Source: Methanocorpusculum sp.
GTDB taxonomy: Archaea; Halobacteriota; Methanomicrobia; Methanomicrobiales; Methanocorpusculaceae
DNA length: 6,491 nucleotides
Direction of reading: 5' to 3'
Assembly: GCA_029986195.1 (NCBI GenBank)
Contig: DALTYF010000057.1
Coordinates: 1-6,491 of the forward strand
The notes beneath the pieces are model-generated. The model was not told where the DNA came from, searched no databases, and saw nothing but the letters and a program-made list of their open reading frames with translations. Every line of letters starts with the position of its first letter. The first letter of the stretch is position 1. Position numbers and translations under genes: made by a program. This document shows, in pieces, positions 1-6,060 of the stretch.

Positions 1-621
1 CTCCTCATCAAACTTCAGCAGCGCAAACAGTCTCGTATTCACATAAATCCGCTCCTTTCCGATCCGCACCGACGCAAGAATCCCGACATCTTCCAGAGAC
101 TTCAGATACTTCATCGCCGTCTGCCGGTTTCCGATGCCGGCATTAACCAGATAGGCAGGCTTGCAGTACGGCTGGAGAAATATCTCTTCGACCAAGTCAT
201 AGGAATATATTTTCGGCAGCTTTTCTTTGCAGACCGCAACCGTCTCATCCAGAAGAGATTTCATTGCCTGAATCCGGTCATACGTCCAGTCCGCGGTTTC
301 CCGGACCGCGTTCAGCATAAAAATGATCCACTCTTCCCACTCTTCCTTCTCGGTAACTCTCCGGAGACGCGAGTAGTACTCGGATTTGTGCTGAATAATA
401 TACCGGCTGAGAGAAAGTATCGGCATATCAAGAAGATCCTGATCAATCAGATAGAGGATGTTCAGGATTCTTCCCGTTCTCCCGTTCGCATCGCCGAACG
501 GACGTATTGCCTCAAACTGATAATGAATCAGCGCCAGACGAATCAGTGCGTCGGGCTCTCTGCCGCCGGTCTCCGGCGGTGGCGAGCGACGATGCACAAA
601 TGCGATTCGTGGTTTTTTCTC
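1..621 (-). pseudogene. Fic-domain protein remnant, C-terminal part, catalytic His lost
   Basis: Fic proteins usually transfer AMP from ATP to a hydroxyl on a target protein, using the His of an HPFx(D/E)GNGRxxR motif. The frame is open for 207 codons with no internal stop. It shows the Fic core ALIHYQFEAI, then RPFGDANGRTGR at 504-469, then RILNILYLIDQ. A C-terminal region follows that resembles the winged-helix end of longer Fic proteins (QTAMKYLKSLEDVGIL, then RIGKERIYVNTRLF). Two things are broken. The catalytic His codon is CGT (Arg) at 502-504, one transition from CAT. The N-terminal half is absent: two in-frame TGA codons (622-627) lie just upstream, and the only plausible start is GTG at 597. 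The residues before EPDALIRL do not look like Fic sequence and the usual spacer is shortened, so homology probably begins near 560. The 3' end lies outside the window. The family call is firm; loss of function is inferred. Confidence 0.75.
563..579. repeat. GC-rich perfect hairpin at the Fic homology breakpoint
   Basis: CCGCCGG-TCT-CCGGCGG is a perfect 7-bp inverted repeat with a 3-base loop, extendable by two G:T wobble pairs. It sits where recognisable Fic homology ends. It could be a scar of a rearrangement or a small mobile repeat, or it could be chance in GC-rich DNA. Confidence 0.4.
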
Positions 622-735
622 TCATCATGCGCCACCCGCCACTCAACCATACCCAACCACAAAAAAAGCAAAAAACCATAAGAGGAATTTCTTCATCAGC
701 AAACTATCTGAAAAACAGAAAACTCAAAGGAAAAG
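622..735. other. AT-rich noncoding stretch between the Fic remnant and the tRNA
   Basis: This stretch has long A and T runs, unlike the GC-rich coding DNA around it. I see no Fic N-terminal remnant in any frame. The only small frame of note is a minus-strand ATG at 696 encoding MKKFLLWFFAFFVVGYG and then TGA at 643-645. It resembles a signal peptide or membrane anchor but has no clear ribosome binding site. An 8-base inverted pair, ggtttttt (611-618) and aaaaaacc (670-677), may be only a result of base composition. Confidence 0.5.
711..734 (-). terminator. T-rich terminator of the tRNA gene
   Basis: Immediately 3' of the tRNA, the minus strand carries T4 (734-731), T4 (722-719) and T5 (715-711) within pyrimidine-rich sequence. 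Clustered oligo-T tracts without a hairpin are the usual archaeal intrinsic terminator. Confidence 0.5.
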
Positions 736-809
736 TGCTGCGAGAGGGATCCGAACCCCCGACCTCGGGATTATGAGTCCCGCGCCCTAACCAGCTAGGC
801 CACCGCAGC
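736..809 (-). tRNA. tRNA with anticodon CAT, probably elongator tRNA-Met
   Basis: The 74-base sequence folds into a complete cloverleaf. The acceptor stem is GCTGCGG paired with TCGCAGC, with one G:T closing pair (G7-T66). The D stem is GCC/GGC. The anticodon stem is CGGGA/TCCCG around loop CTCATAA. The T stem is GGGGG/CCCTC and the discriminator base is A. No CCA is encoded. The anticodon stem lacks the three consecutive G:C pairs next to the loop that mark initiators, and the first pair is G:C, so this is not the initiator. Elongator Met is most likely. An AUA-reading tRNA-Ile with a modified C34 also shows a CAT anticodon in DNA and cannot be excluded. The T loop reads TTCGGAT, with G where A58 is nearly universal. 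Confidence 0.93.
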
Positions 810-815
810 AAGAAG

Positions 816-848
816 TGCATTATAGGAAGGACGTATCAAAATATATAC
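816..848 (-). promoter_or_regulatory. Archaeal promoter of the tRNA gene
   Basis: The minus strand upstream of the tRNA carries a TATA box (GTATATATTTTG, 848-837). About 25 bases further on is ATGCAC (820-815), matching the ATGC-type start box of methanogen stable-RNA promoters. This predicts a start near 818-816 and a 5' leader of about 7 bases. The TATA box lies inside an inverted repeat, acgtat (831-836) and atacgt (845-850). Confidence 0.65.
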
Positions 849-861
849 GTTACTGATTTCA

Positions 862-882
862 TCCCGGAAAAGGGAGGAAGAA
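862..882 (-). terminator. Possible pyrimidine-rich terminator after pycA
   Basis: Directly after the pycA TAA, the minus strand reads ATTCTTCCTCCCTTTTCC, a C/T tract with one T4 run. This is weaker than the other oligo-T sites in the window, and read-through toward the tRNA is possible. Confidence 0.3.
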
Positions 883-2385
883 TTACTGCTTCCCCTTCGC
901 CTGTTTTGCAGCCGCTGCCGCCATATATGCATTCACCGCAGCCGTTACTGCAATCGTCTTCTCCTTTCCCTTCCCCAGAGAATCCGCAAGCTGATGCATC
1001 CGTGTCTCGCTCTCCCGCATATACCGCGGCAGATGCTTCTTGACCTCCGGCTCCTCAAGGAAATGCGTGTGCGTGTTTCCTGCAATGAACTCCGGATTGT
1101 TCATAATCGCATAATGCAGCGGCAGTGTCGTCTTCACGCCGAGGATAACGTACTCCATCAGCGCGCGGCGCATCCGGGCAATCGTCTCCTCACGGGTCAT
1201 TGCACGGGCACACAGCTTTGCGATCATCGAATCATACAGCGGCGGAATCGCATAACCGACATGAATACAGCTGTCGATACGGATACCCGGACCTCCCGGC
1301 GACCGGTATCGGGTGATCTTTCCCGCGTCGGCTGCAAAGTTGTTCATTGGATCCTCCGCATTCACCCGGCACTCGATTGCATGACCGCGGCAGATAATCT
1401 GATCCTGCGCATACGGCAGCGGCTCGCCTGCCGCCACCTTGATCTGCATCCGCACCATGTCCATACCCGTGATCAGCTCCGTCACCGTATGCTCCACCTG
1501 CAGACGGGTGTTCATCTCCATGAAATAGTAGTTCCCGTTATCATAGAGGAACTCCACCGTTCCGGCATTCTCATAGTTACAGGTCTTCGCAACCGTGATT
1601 GCCGACTGGGTCATCCGCTCGCGAAGCTCCGGCGTCATGATAGGACACGGCGCCTCCTCGATCAGCTTCTGGTGACGGCGCTGAATCGAACACTCGCGCT
1701 CGAACATGTGCACCACATCACCCTGCGAGTCCGCGAACACCTGCACCTCAATGTGGCGGGGATTCTCCAGATACTTCTCAATAAACACCGTCGGATCCCC
1801 GAAAGCGGATGCAGCTGTTCGCATCGACTTCTCGATCGCCTCGTCCATCTCCGCAGAACTGCGGACAATCGTCATACCGATACCGCCGCCGCCGCCGGAC
1901 GCCTTCACGATTACCGGGTAGCCGATCGACTCCGCAAACGCCTTCGCCTCATCATGCTCCGTACTCCGCGTCCACGGCAGCACCGGCACCCCTGCATCTG
2001 ACATCGCCTGCTTTGAACCGATCTTCGACCCCATCATCGCAATTGTCTCTTCCGACGGGCCGATAAAGGTAAACCCGGCCTTCTTCACCGCGCCGGAAAA
2101 CTCCGCCTTCTCTGCAAGGACCCCGTACCCCGGGTGGATCGCATCCGCTCCCGCCATCTCCGCAACCTCAAGGATACGATCCATATTCAGGTAACTCTTC
2201 GTCGGGTGCGCCGCACCGATTAAAAACGCCTCGTCCGCATACTTCACATGCAGGGCATTTGCATCCGCCTCCGAGTACACCGCAACCGTCTCAATACCCA
2301 TCTCCCGGCACGCACGCATCACCCGGATAGCTATCTCACCGCGGTTGGCGACCAGAACTTTATCGAAGTAGCGGTCTTTGTTCAT
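883..2385 (-). CDS. pycA: Pyruvate carboxylase subunit A (biotin carboxylase)
   Basis: PycA uses ATP and bicarbonate to carboxylate the biotin carried on PycB, the first half-reaction of pyruvate to oxaloacetate, in the cytoplasm. The 500 residues fit the family length. Order of domains: N-terminal fold (about 5-115, KVLVANRGEIAIRVMRA), ATP-grasp core (about 116-330) and biotin carboxylase C-terminal domain (about 335-445). Visible catalytic features are the glycine-rich loop KASGGGGGIGM (161-171), QRRHQKLIEEAP (235-246), FMEMNTRLQVEH (288-299, holding the metal-binding Glu and the catalytic Arg) and IECRVNAEDP (337-346). The C-terminal 30 residues form an Ala/Lys-rich tail, as in other methanogen PycA proteins. 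The motif usually read as GYGFLAEN is GYGVLAEK here. The ATG overlaps the pycB stop (ATGA), with GGTGGTG just upstream, so translation is probably coupled to pycB. The stop codon is TAA. AccC of an acyl-CoA carboxylase is the alternative, but the pycB partner settles it. Confidence 0.95.
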   Translation of the reverse strand: MNKDRYFDKVLVANRGEIAIRVMRACREMGIETVAVYSEADANALHVKYADEAFLIGAAHPTKSYLNMDRILEVAEMAGADAIHPGYGVLAEKAEFSGAVKKAGFTFIGPSEETIAMMGSKIGSKQAMSDAGVPVLPWTRSTEHDEAKAFAESIGYPVIVKASGGGGGIGMTIVRSSAEMDEAIEKSMRTAASAFGDPTVFIEKYLENPRHIEVQVFADSQGDVVHMFERECSIQRRHQKLIEEAPCPIMTPELRERMTQSAITVAKTCNYENAGTVEFLYDNGNYYFMEMNTRLQVEHTVTELITGMDMVRMQIKVAAGEPLPYAQDQIICRGHAIECRVNAEDPMNNFAADAGKITRYRSPGGPGIRIDSCIHVGYAIPPLYDSMIAKLCARAMTREETIARMRRALMEYVILGVKTTLPLHYAIMNNPEFIAGNTHTHFLEEPEVKKHLPRYMRESETRMHQLADSLGKGKEKTIAVTAAVNAYMAAAAAKQAKGKQ

Positions 2386-4127
2386 TTCACCACCACAAGC
2401 ACGTCGCCGCTCTGGACAACCGCACCGTTCTCCACAAAGATCTCCGTAACCGTTCCATCAACCGGGCTGACCACCGGATTTTCCATCTTCATGGCTTCCA
2501 GCACCAGCAGGGTGTCGCCCGCGGAGACCTTCTGGCCCATCTGCACCTTAATATCGAGCACCATTCCCTGGATACTGCTCTTCACCCCACCCGGCACATC
2601 GCCGTGCGGCGTCTGGAGCTTACCCGGCTCGGAGCTTCCCGCGGCAACCGACTCGCCCTCAACCGACAGAATCCGGACCATGAACACCTCGCCGTCCACC
2701 TCGACTTCCATGGATCGGGGAATATCGATGTCAACCGGTACCACTGCCGGAGCCGTTCCGGCGGGGGCAGCTTCCGGCAGAGGCTCCGCCTTCTTCTCAC
2801 CCTTCAGGAATGCCGGGGCAATTGCCGGGTAGAGGATGTACGTCAGAACATCCTCCTCCTTCTTGATCAGACCCTGGCCCTCGGCATCGGTCTTCATCTT
2901 CTCATAGATGGGGCCGAGCGTATCCGCCGGGCGGCAGCAGATCCGCTCCTCATCGCCGATAATCGAGGTCACCAGTGCGGCATCCAGCGGTGCCGGGGAT
3001 TTGCCGTACATGCCTTTCAGATAATCGCGGACCTCGTTCGTGACCGTCTTGTAGCGGCCGCCCATCAGGACATTGAGAACCGCCTGGGTTCCGACGATCT
3101 GCGATGTCGGGGTTACGAGCGGCGGGTAGCCGAGATCCTTTCTGACCGCCGGAATCTCCTTGAGCACCTCATCCATCTTGTCAAGGGCACCCTGTTCCTT
3201 TAACTGGGAGACGAGGTTGGAGATCATGCCGCCCGGCAGCTGGTAGATCAGCACATCGCTGTCGATCCGGACCGAGATCGGATCGATCAGACAATCGTAT
3301 TTGCACCGGACTCCCGCTGCTGCGTTCTTGATATCGCGGAGCGTGGTCAGTTTGATTCCCGTATCGCGTTTGGTACCGGCGAGGGAGGCAACAATGCTCT
3401 CCGTTGCCGGCTGGGACGTCCCTCCGGCAAACGGCGACATGGCGGTATCGAGAATATCGACACCCGCTTCAATTGCCGCCTGATAACTCATCGGTGCAAT
3501 CCCGCTGGTTGAATGGGTGTGCAGACAGACCGGAATATCGATCCGTTTCTTGATGCCGGTAATCAGGGCGCGGGCGGCCTCGGGCATAATGAGTCCTGCC
3601 ATATCCTTAATGCAGATCGAGTTGCAGCCGAGACTATACAGCTCCTCGGCCATCCCGATGAACCCTTCCGTGCTGTGGACCGGGCTTGTCGTGTAACTGA
3701 TCGTTCCCTGCAGATGTTTCCCCTCATTCTGCACCGCAGTCATTGAGCGCTTCATATTGCGGATATCGTTGAGCGCATCAAACACACGGAAGACATCGAC
3801 CCCGTTCTTTGCGGCGGCAGCGATGAACTTGTCAACCACATCATCCGGATAATGTTTGTAGCCGACAAGGTTCTGGCCGCGGAGCAGCATCTGGATCGGC
3901 GTCTTGACAAAGATCGTCTTGACAGCCCGCAGGCGTTCCCACGGATCGTCGTTCAGATACCGAATACAGGTGTCAAACGTTGCTCCTCCCCATGCCTCGA
4001 CGGACCAGAACCCCGCCTTCTCCATCGCGGCTGCGAGTTCGAGCATATCTTCGGTGCGCATCCGTGTTGCGGCAAGCGACTGGTGTGCATCCCGAAGGGT
4101 TGTATCAGTAATATTGAGCTTTGTCAT
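2382..4127 (-). CDS. pycB: Pyruvate carboxylase subunit B (carboxyltransferase plus biotin carrier)
   Basis: PycB transfers the carboxyl group from carboxybiotin to pyruvate to give oxaloacetate, and it carries the biotin. In methanogens this supplies aspartate and the partial TCA pathway to glutamate. Residues 1 to about 440 form the carboxyltransferase barrel and conserved carboxylase domain. They include DTTLRDAHQS (8-17, metal-binding Asp13), MLLRGQNLVGY (80-90), IKDMAGL (173-179, with Lys174 the lysine expected to be carbamylated), metal-binding HTH (203-205) and GGTSQP (235-240, with the likely catalytic Thr237). A Pro/Ala-rich linker (about 445-470) leads to a biotinyl domain (about 512-581) with EAMKMEN and the biotinylated Lys547. 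The length of 581 residues is normal. GGGAG (4138-4134) lies six bases before the ATG and supports this start. Oxaloacetate decarboxylase alpha subunit and methylmalonyl-CoA or glutaconyl-CoA systems share this layout. The adjacent pycA and the absence of membrane beta/gamma subunits favour pyruvate carboxylase. Confidence 0.95.
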   Translation of the reverse strand: MTKLNITDTTLRDAHQSLAATRMRTEDMLELAAAMEKAGFWSVEAWGGATFDTCIRYLNDDPWERLRAVKTIFVKTPIQMLLRGQNLVGYKHYPDDVVDKFIAAAAKNGVDVFRVFDALNDIRNMKRSMTAVQNEGKHLQGTISYTTSPVHSTEGFIGMAEELYSLGCNSICIKDMAGLIMPEAARALITGIKKRIDIPVCLHTHSTSGIAPMSYQAAIEAGVDILDTAMSPFAGGTSQPATESIVASLAGTKRDTGIKLTTLRDIKNAAAGVRCKYDCLIDPISVRIDSDVLIYQLPGGMISNLVSQLKEQGALDKMDEVLKEIPAVRKDLGYPPLVTPTSQIVGTQAVLNVLMGGRYKTVTNEVRDYLKGMYGKSPAPLDAALVTSIIGDEERICCRPADTLGPIYEKMKTDAEGQGLIKKEEDVLTYILYPAIAPAFLKGEKKAEPLPEAAPAGTAPAVVPVDIDIPRSMEVEVDGEVFMVRILSVEGESVAAGSSEPGKLQTPHGDVPGGVKSSIQGMVLDIKVQMGQKVSAGDTLLVLEAMKMENPVVSPVDGTVTEIFVENGAVVQSGDVLVVVK

Positions 4128-4133
4128 GGTTGT

Positions 4134-4177
4134 CTCCCGGTCTGCATCATGAGTGCAGCTTATCTAAACCTATACTG
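4134..4177 (-). promoter_or_regulatory. Probable pycBA promoter and ribosome binding site
   Basis: On the minus strand AGTATAGG (4176-4169) resembles a weak TATA element. A TGCA start-like motif at 4146-4143 is about 25 bases downstream, leaving a short leader that contains GGGAG (4138-4134). The inverted repeat CTGCA-N7-TGCAG (4142-4158) lies between the TATA element and the start codon and could be an operator. The element is inferred by position and weak similarity only. An alternative TATA-like reading is TTTAGATAAG just downstream. Confidence 0.4.
4142..4158. repeat. Inverted repeat CTGCA-N7-TGCAG upstream of pycB
   Basis: The five-base arms are perfect and separated by TCATGAG. The repeat overlaps the predicted transcription start region of pycBA, where a repressor would block initiation. 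The arms are short enough to arise by chance. Confidence 0.35.
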
Positions 4178-4194
4178 TTTTGGAATGAAAAGAT

Positions 4195-4243
4195 AAAAAA
4201 GTAGTCCTGATTGATCCGCCCGTGTTTGTCGCTTTCAAAAAAA
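4195..4243 (-). terminator. Oligo-T terminators after the biotin importer operon
   Basis: On the minus strand, 17 bases after the ecfT stop, there is a T7 run (4243-4237) preceded by AT-rich sequence. A T6 run follows at 4200-4195. Both precede the predicted pycB promoter. This suggests that the importer and pycBA are separate transcripts, although partial read-through is possible. Confidence 0.6.
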
Positions 4244-4260
4244 TATTATAGAAGATGATG

Positions 4261-4905
4261 CTACGCAGGGATCGCCGCAAGGAAACCGGCCGCAGCGCAA
4301 ACTCCTGCGGTGCAGAGCAGCACAAGATCCCTGCCGGACGGGGAAAAGGCCGGGACATAGGTTCCCCCTCCCCGGTACCCCCGGCGTGCGAGGTGTGCGC
4401 CGGCATGGTTTGCACGGGCAAGCGAGAGGAGGAGCAGTCCCGTTACAAGCGGCGGCAGGGTTGCAACGGAGAGTTTTTGTCCTTTGATGCGCAGGGCATG
4501 TTTCATGTGGGCGAGGTCATCTGCAATACCGGTAAGGAACTGCAGGGAGAGTTCGGCGGCAAGGCCGAGATCGAATCCGGTTTTTCTGCCGAGTGCCCAG
4601 ACGCCGAGATCAAGGAATTCGCCGGGTTTTTGTGCGGCGCCGAACCAGAATGCGAAAGCGAGCATGACCAAGATCTTTGCGGCATAGATTCCTCCCTCAC
4701 CTCCGGTGAGGGAGAGGATGAGTCCCGGAAATCCTGCGGCAAGGATTGTCACCGGCACAAAAAGTTTCCACGAAACGCGGGCAAACGTTTCCTTTGCACA
4801 GAAAAATATCCAGCAGACCGCCGCAAAGAGTGTCCCAAGACCTCCGGTGAATGCGGCGAGCGAGAGAAGGATTACGACCGCAAGACGGATGCGCACGTCA
4901 CTCAT
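4261..4905 (-). CDS. ecfT: ECF transporter transmembrane coupling protein EcfT (BioN-like)
   Basis: EcfT joins the two ATPases to the substrate-binding BioY in the membrane and passes on the movement driven by ATP hydrolysis. The protein has 214 residues. Hydrophobic stretches lie at about 6-35, 46-66, 74-92, 148-163 and 192-212. The long polar segment between the third and fourth holds the coupling helices. Two Ala-Arg-Gly-type motifs are visible: ALRIKG (137-142, with Lys in place of the second Arg) and LARRGYRGG (172-180). EcfT proteins are often near 260 residues, and the shorter length fits the BioN/CbiQ type. I chose ATG 4905 because it overlaps the upstream ATPase stop (ATGAGTGA) and starts directly before the first membrane segment. 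A longer in-frame start at 5076 would add 57 polar residues lying inside the ATPase gene. The stop codon is TAG. CbiQ of a cobalt transporter is the alternative, and BioY in the same operon argues for biotin. Confidence 0.88.
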   Translation of the reverse strand: MSDVRIRLAVVILLSLAAFTGGLGTLFAAVCWIFFCAKETFARVSWKLFVPVTILAAGFPGLILSLTGGEGGIYAAKILVMLAFAFWFGAAQKPGEFLDLGVWALGRKTGFDLGLAAELSLQFLTGIADDLAHMKHALRIKGQKLSVATLPPLVTGLLLLSLARANHAGAHLARRGYRGGGTYVPAFSPSGRDLVLLCTAGVCAAAGFLAAIPA

Positions 4906-5464
4906 GATGCAGTTCCCCGTCTTTGATTGTCCAGTGTTCTGCCAATGCAGGAACGAACTCGGTTTCATGGGAGAAGACGAGGGTGATACCGGAACGCTGT
5001 TCCAGAAGTCTGGTGAGAACCGGTTTTGCATATCGGTCGAGTGAGGCGTACGGTTCGTCGAGGAGCAGGAGATCACTTTCGCGTGCGAGGATGCAGGCGA
5101 GTTCCAGCCGCCGCAGCTCGCCGCGGGACAGGGTGAAGGGATCGCGACCGGAGGGCGTGACGTTCAGCAGTGAAAACGGCTCTTCGTCTCCGGTGACGTT
5201 CCAGGAGGCGATCTCCCCGGTCACGGTGGTGCCGGTTATCTGATACTCGGGGAACTGCATCAGAAGAATCGGTGTTCCGCTGCATCCCTCATACCGGATC
5301 CTCCCCGCGTCCGGGGTGAGAAGACCTGCGGCAGCGAGTGCGAGCGTGGACTTGCCGGTGCCGATCCGCCCGGATATGAGATGAACGCCGCGGGAGAACA
5401 CCGCATCCGCGGCGAGGGTGAATGCGTCCCGCCGGAACCGGACTGCATCGAAGATGAGGTTCAC
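4898..5464 (-). CDS. ECF transporter ATPase, second subunit (short form)
   Basis: This is one of two ABC ATPases that hydrolyse ATP to power the biotin ECF importer, on the cytoplasmic side. From the chosen start it has 188 residues, against roughly 220-280 for most EcfA proteins. Visible motifs are Walker A GRIGTGKST (32-40), Q-loop LMQFPEYQ (Gln70), signature LSRGE (112-116), Walker B LLLLDEP (132-138, catalytic Glu137) and the switch His166 in SHE. The signature has Arg where LSGGQ has its first Gly. The C-terminal extension of larger EcfA proteins is missing. GTG 5464 is chosen because it overlaps the previous stop (GTGA) and GGTGGAG ends five bases upstream. An ATG at 5542 in the same frame would add 26 residues that look like read-through of the upstream gene. 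The stop overlaps ecfT by eight bases. Confidence 0.87.
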   Translation of the reverse strand: MNLIFDAVRFRRDAFTLAADAVFSRGVHLISGRIGTGKSTLALAAAGLLTPDAGRIRYEGCSGTPILLMQFPEYQITGTTVTGEIASWNVTGDEEPFSLLNVTPSGRDPFTLSRGELRRLELACILARESDLLLLDEPYASLDRYAKPVLTRLLEQRSGITLVFSHETEFVPALAEHWTIKDGELHHE

Positions 5465-6060
5465 CGCTGCTCCACCAGCCCGTGTACAAGCACAAGTTTT
5501 TGATCCGCGTTCTCCCGGATTCTGCGGGAGTGCGTGCTCCACAGTACATGCGGACAGCCGGAGTCCCGGATTTTCCGGAACAGTTCGTCAGCGGTTTCCG
5601 GGTCAAGATGCGAGTCCGGTTCATCCAGAACAAGCAGCACCGGATGTGCTGCGAGTGCTGTTGCGACTCCGACGAGCATCTTCTCGCCGCCGGAGAGTGT
5701 CCGGCACTCCCGGTTCAGCAGATGCGTGATGCCGAACTGCTTCGCAGTTTCGGCGACACCTGCATCGATCTCTGCGGGTTCGCGGTACGCGAACCGCAGA
5801 GGCGATGCGATCTCATCGCGCACCACCGGGAACAGCAGATGCCGGTCGGGAAACTCGGCGACGCAGCCGACTTCACACTCGCGGGGAGGTACCCCGTCGA
5901 GGGTGATCGTTCCGGACTCCGGCAGAATCATACCTGCAAGAGCGCGGAGCAGGGTACTCTTTCCCGCTCCGTTGTCCCCGGTCACCGCCGTGATTCCCTG
6001 CGGGATAGTCAGATGCGGGATATCCAGAATCCCGCATCTGAGATCGGTAACGGATATCAT
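5461..6060 (-). CDS. ECF transporter ATPase, first subunit (short form)
   Basis: This ABC ATPase should pair with the next gene's product as the motor of the biotin importer. The protein has 199 residues. It shows Walker A GDNGAGKST (28-36), signature LSGGE (122-126), Walker B VLLVLDEP (141-148, catalytic Glu147), a D-loop SHLD (150-153) and the switch His177 in STHS. The Q-loop reads VAEFPDRHLLFP, so the usual Gln is Glu69. ATG 6060 is chosen because it overlaps the bioY stop (ATGA) and gives the normal short N-terminal strand MISVTDL. A start at 6201 would add 47 residues that read through bioY in another frame. The stop overlaps the following GTG. It resembles BioM/CbiO-type subunits, and the sequence alone does not assign it as EcfA1 or EcfA2. 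Confidence 0.87.
   Translation of the reverse strand: MISVTDLRCGILDIPHLTIPQGITAVTGDNGAGKSTLLRALAGMILPESGTITLDGVPPRECEVGCVAEFPDRHLLFPVVRDEIASPLRFAYREPAEIDAGVAETAKQFGITHLLNRECRTLSGGEKMLVGVATALAAHPVLLVLDEPDSHLDPETADELFRKIRDSGCPHVLWSTHSRRIRENADQKLVLVHGLVEQR

Noticed and set aside
388..776. Two overlapping short plus-strand open frames near the Fic remnant and tRNA
   Set aside because: They run across the antisense of the Fic motif and into the tRNA gene. No ribosome binding site or domain is visible.
736..809. Initiator tRNA-Met
   Set aside because: The anticodon stem is CGGGA/TCCCG and so lacks the run of three G:C pairs beside the loop. The first acceptor pair is G:C, whereas archaeal initiators have A:T.
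994..2001. Long plus-strand open frame opposite pycA (335 codons)
   Set aside because: It is antisense to a clearly recognised biotin carboxylase. The translation is rich in His, Arg and Leu with no domain pattern, as expected from the reverse of a GC-rich gene.
4128..4260. BirA- or BioR-type biotin operator between the importer and pycB
   Set aside because: Half-site-like strings such as TTATCTA and AGGTTTA are present, but no paired second half at proper spacing could be found by eye.
4255..4926. Plus-strand open frame opposite ecfT (223 codons)
   Set aside because: It is a Lys/Glu/Gly-rich translation without motifs, lying antisense to a convincing membrane protein gene.
4906..5076. Upstream ATG extension of ecfT
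   Set aside because: The 57 extra residues are polar, Ser/Pro-rich and lie wholly inside the ATPase gene. The ATG at 4905 fits the overlap pattern and the start of the first membrane helix.
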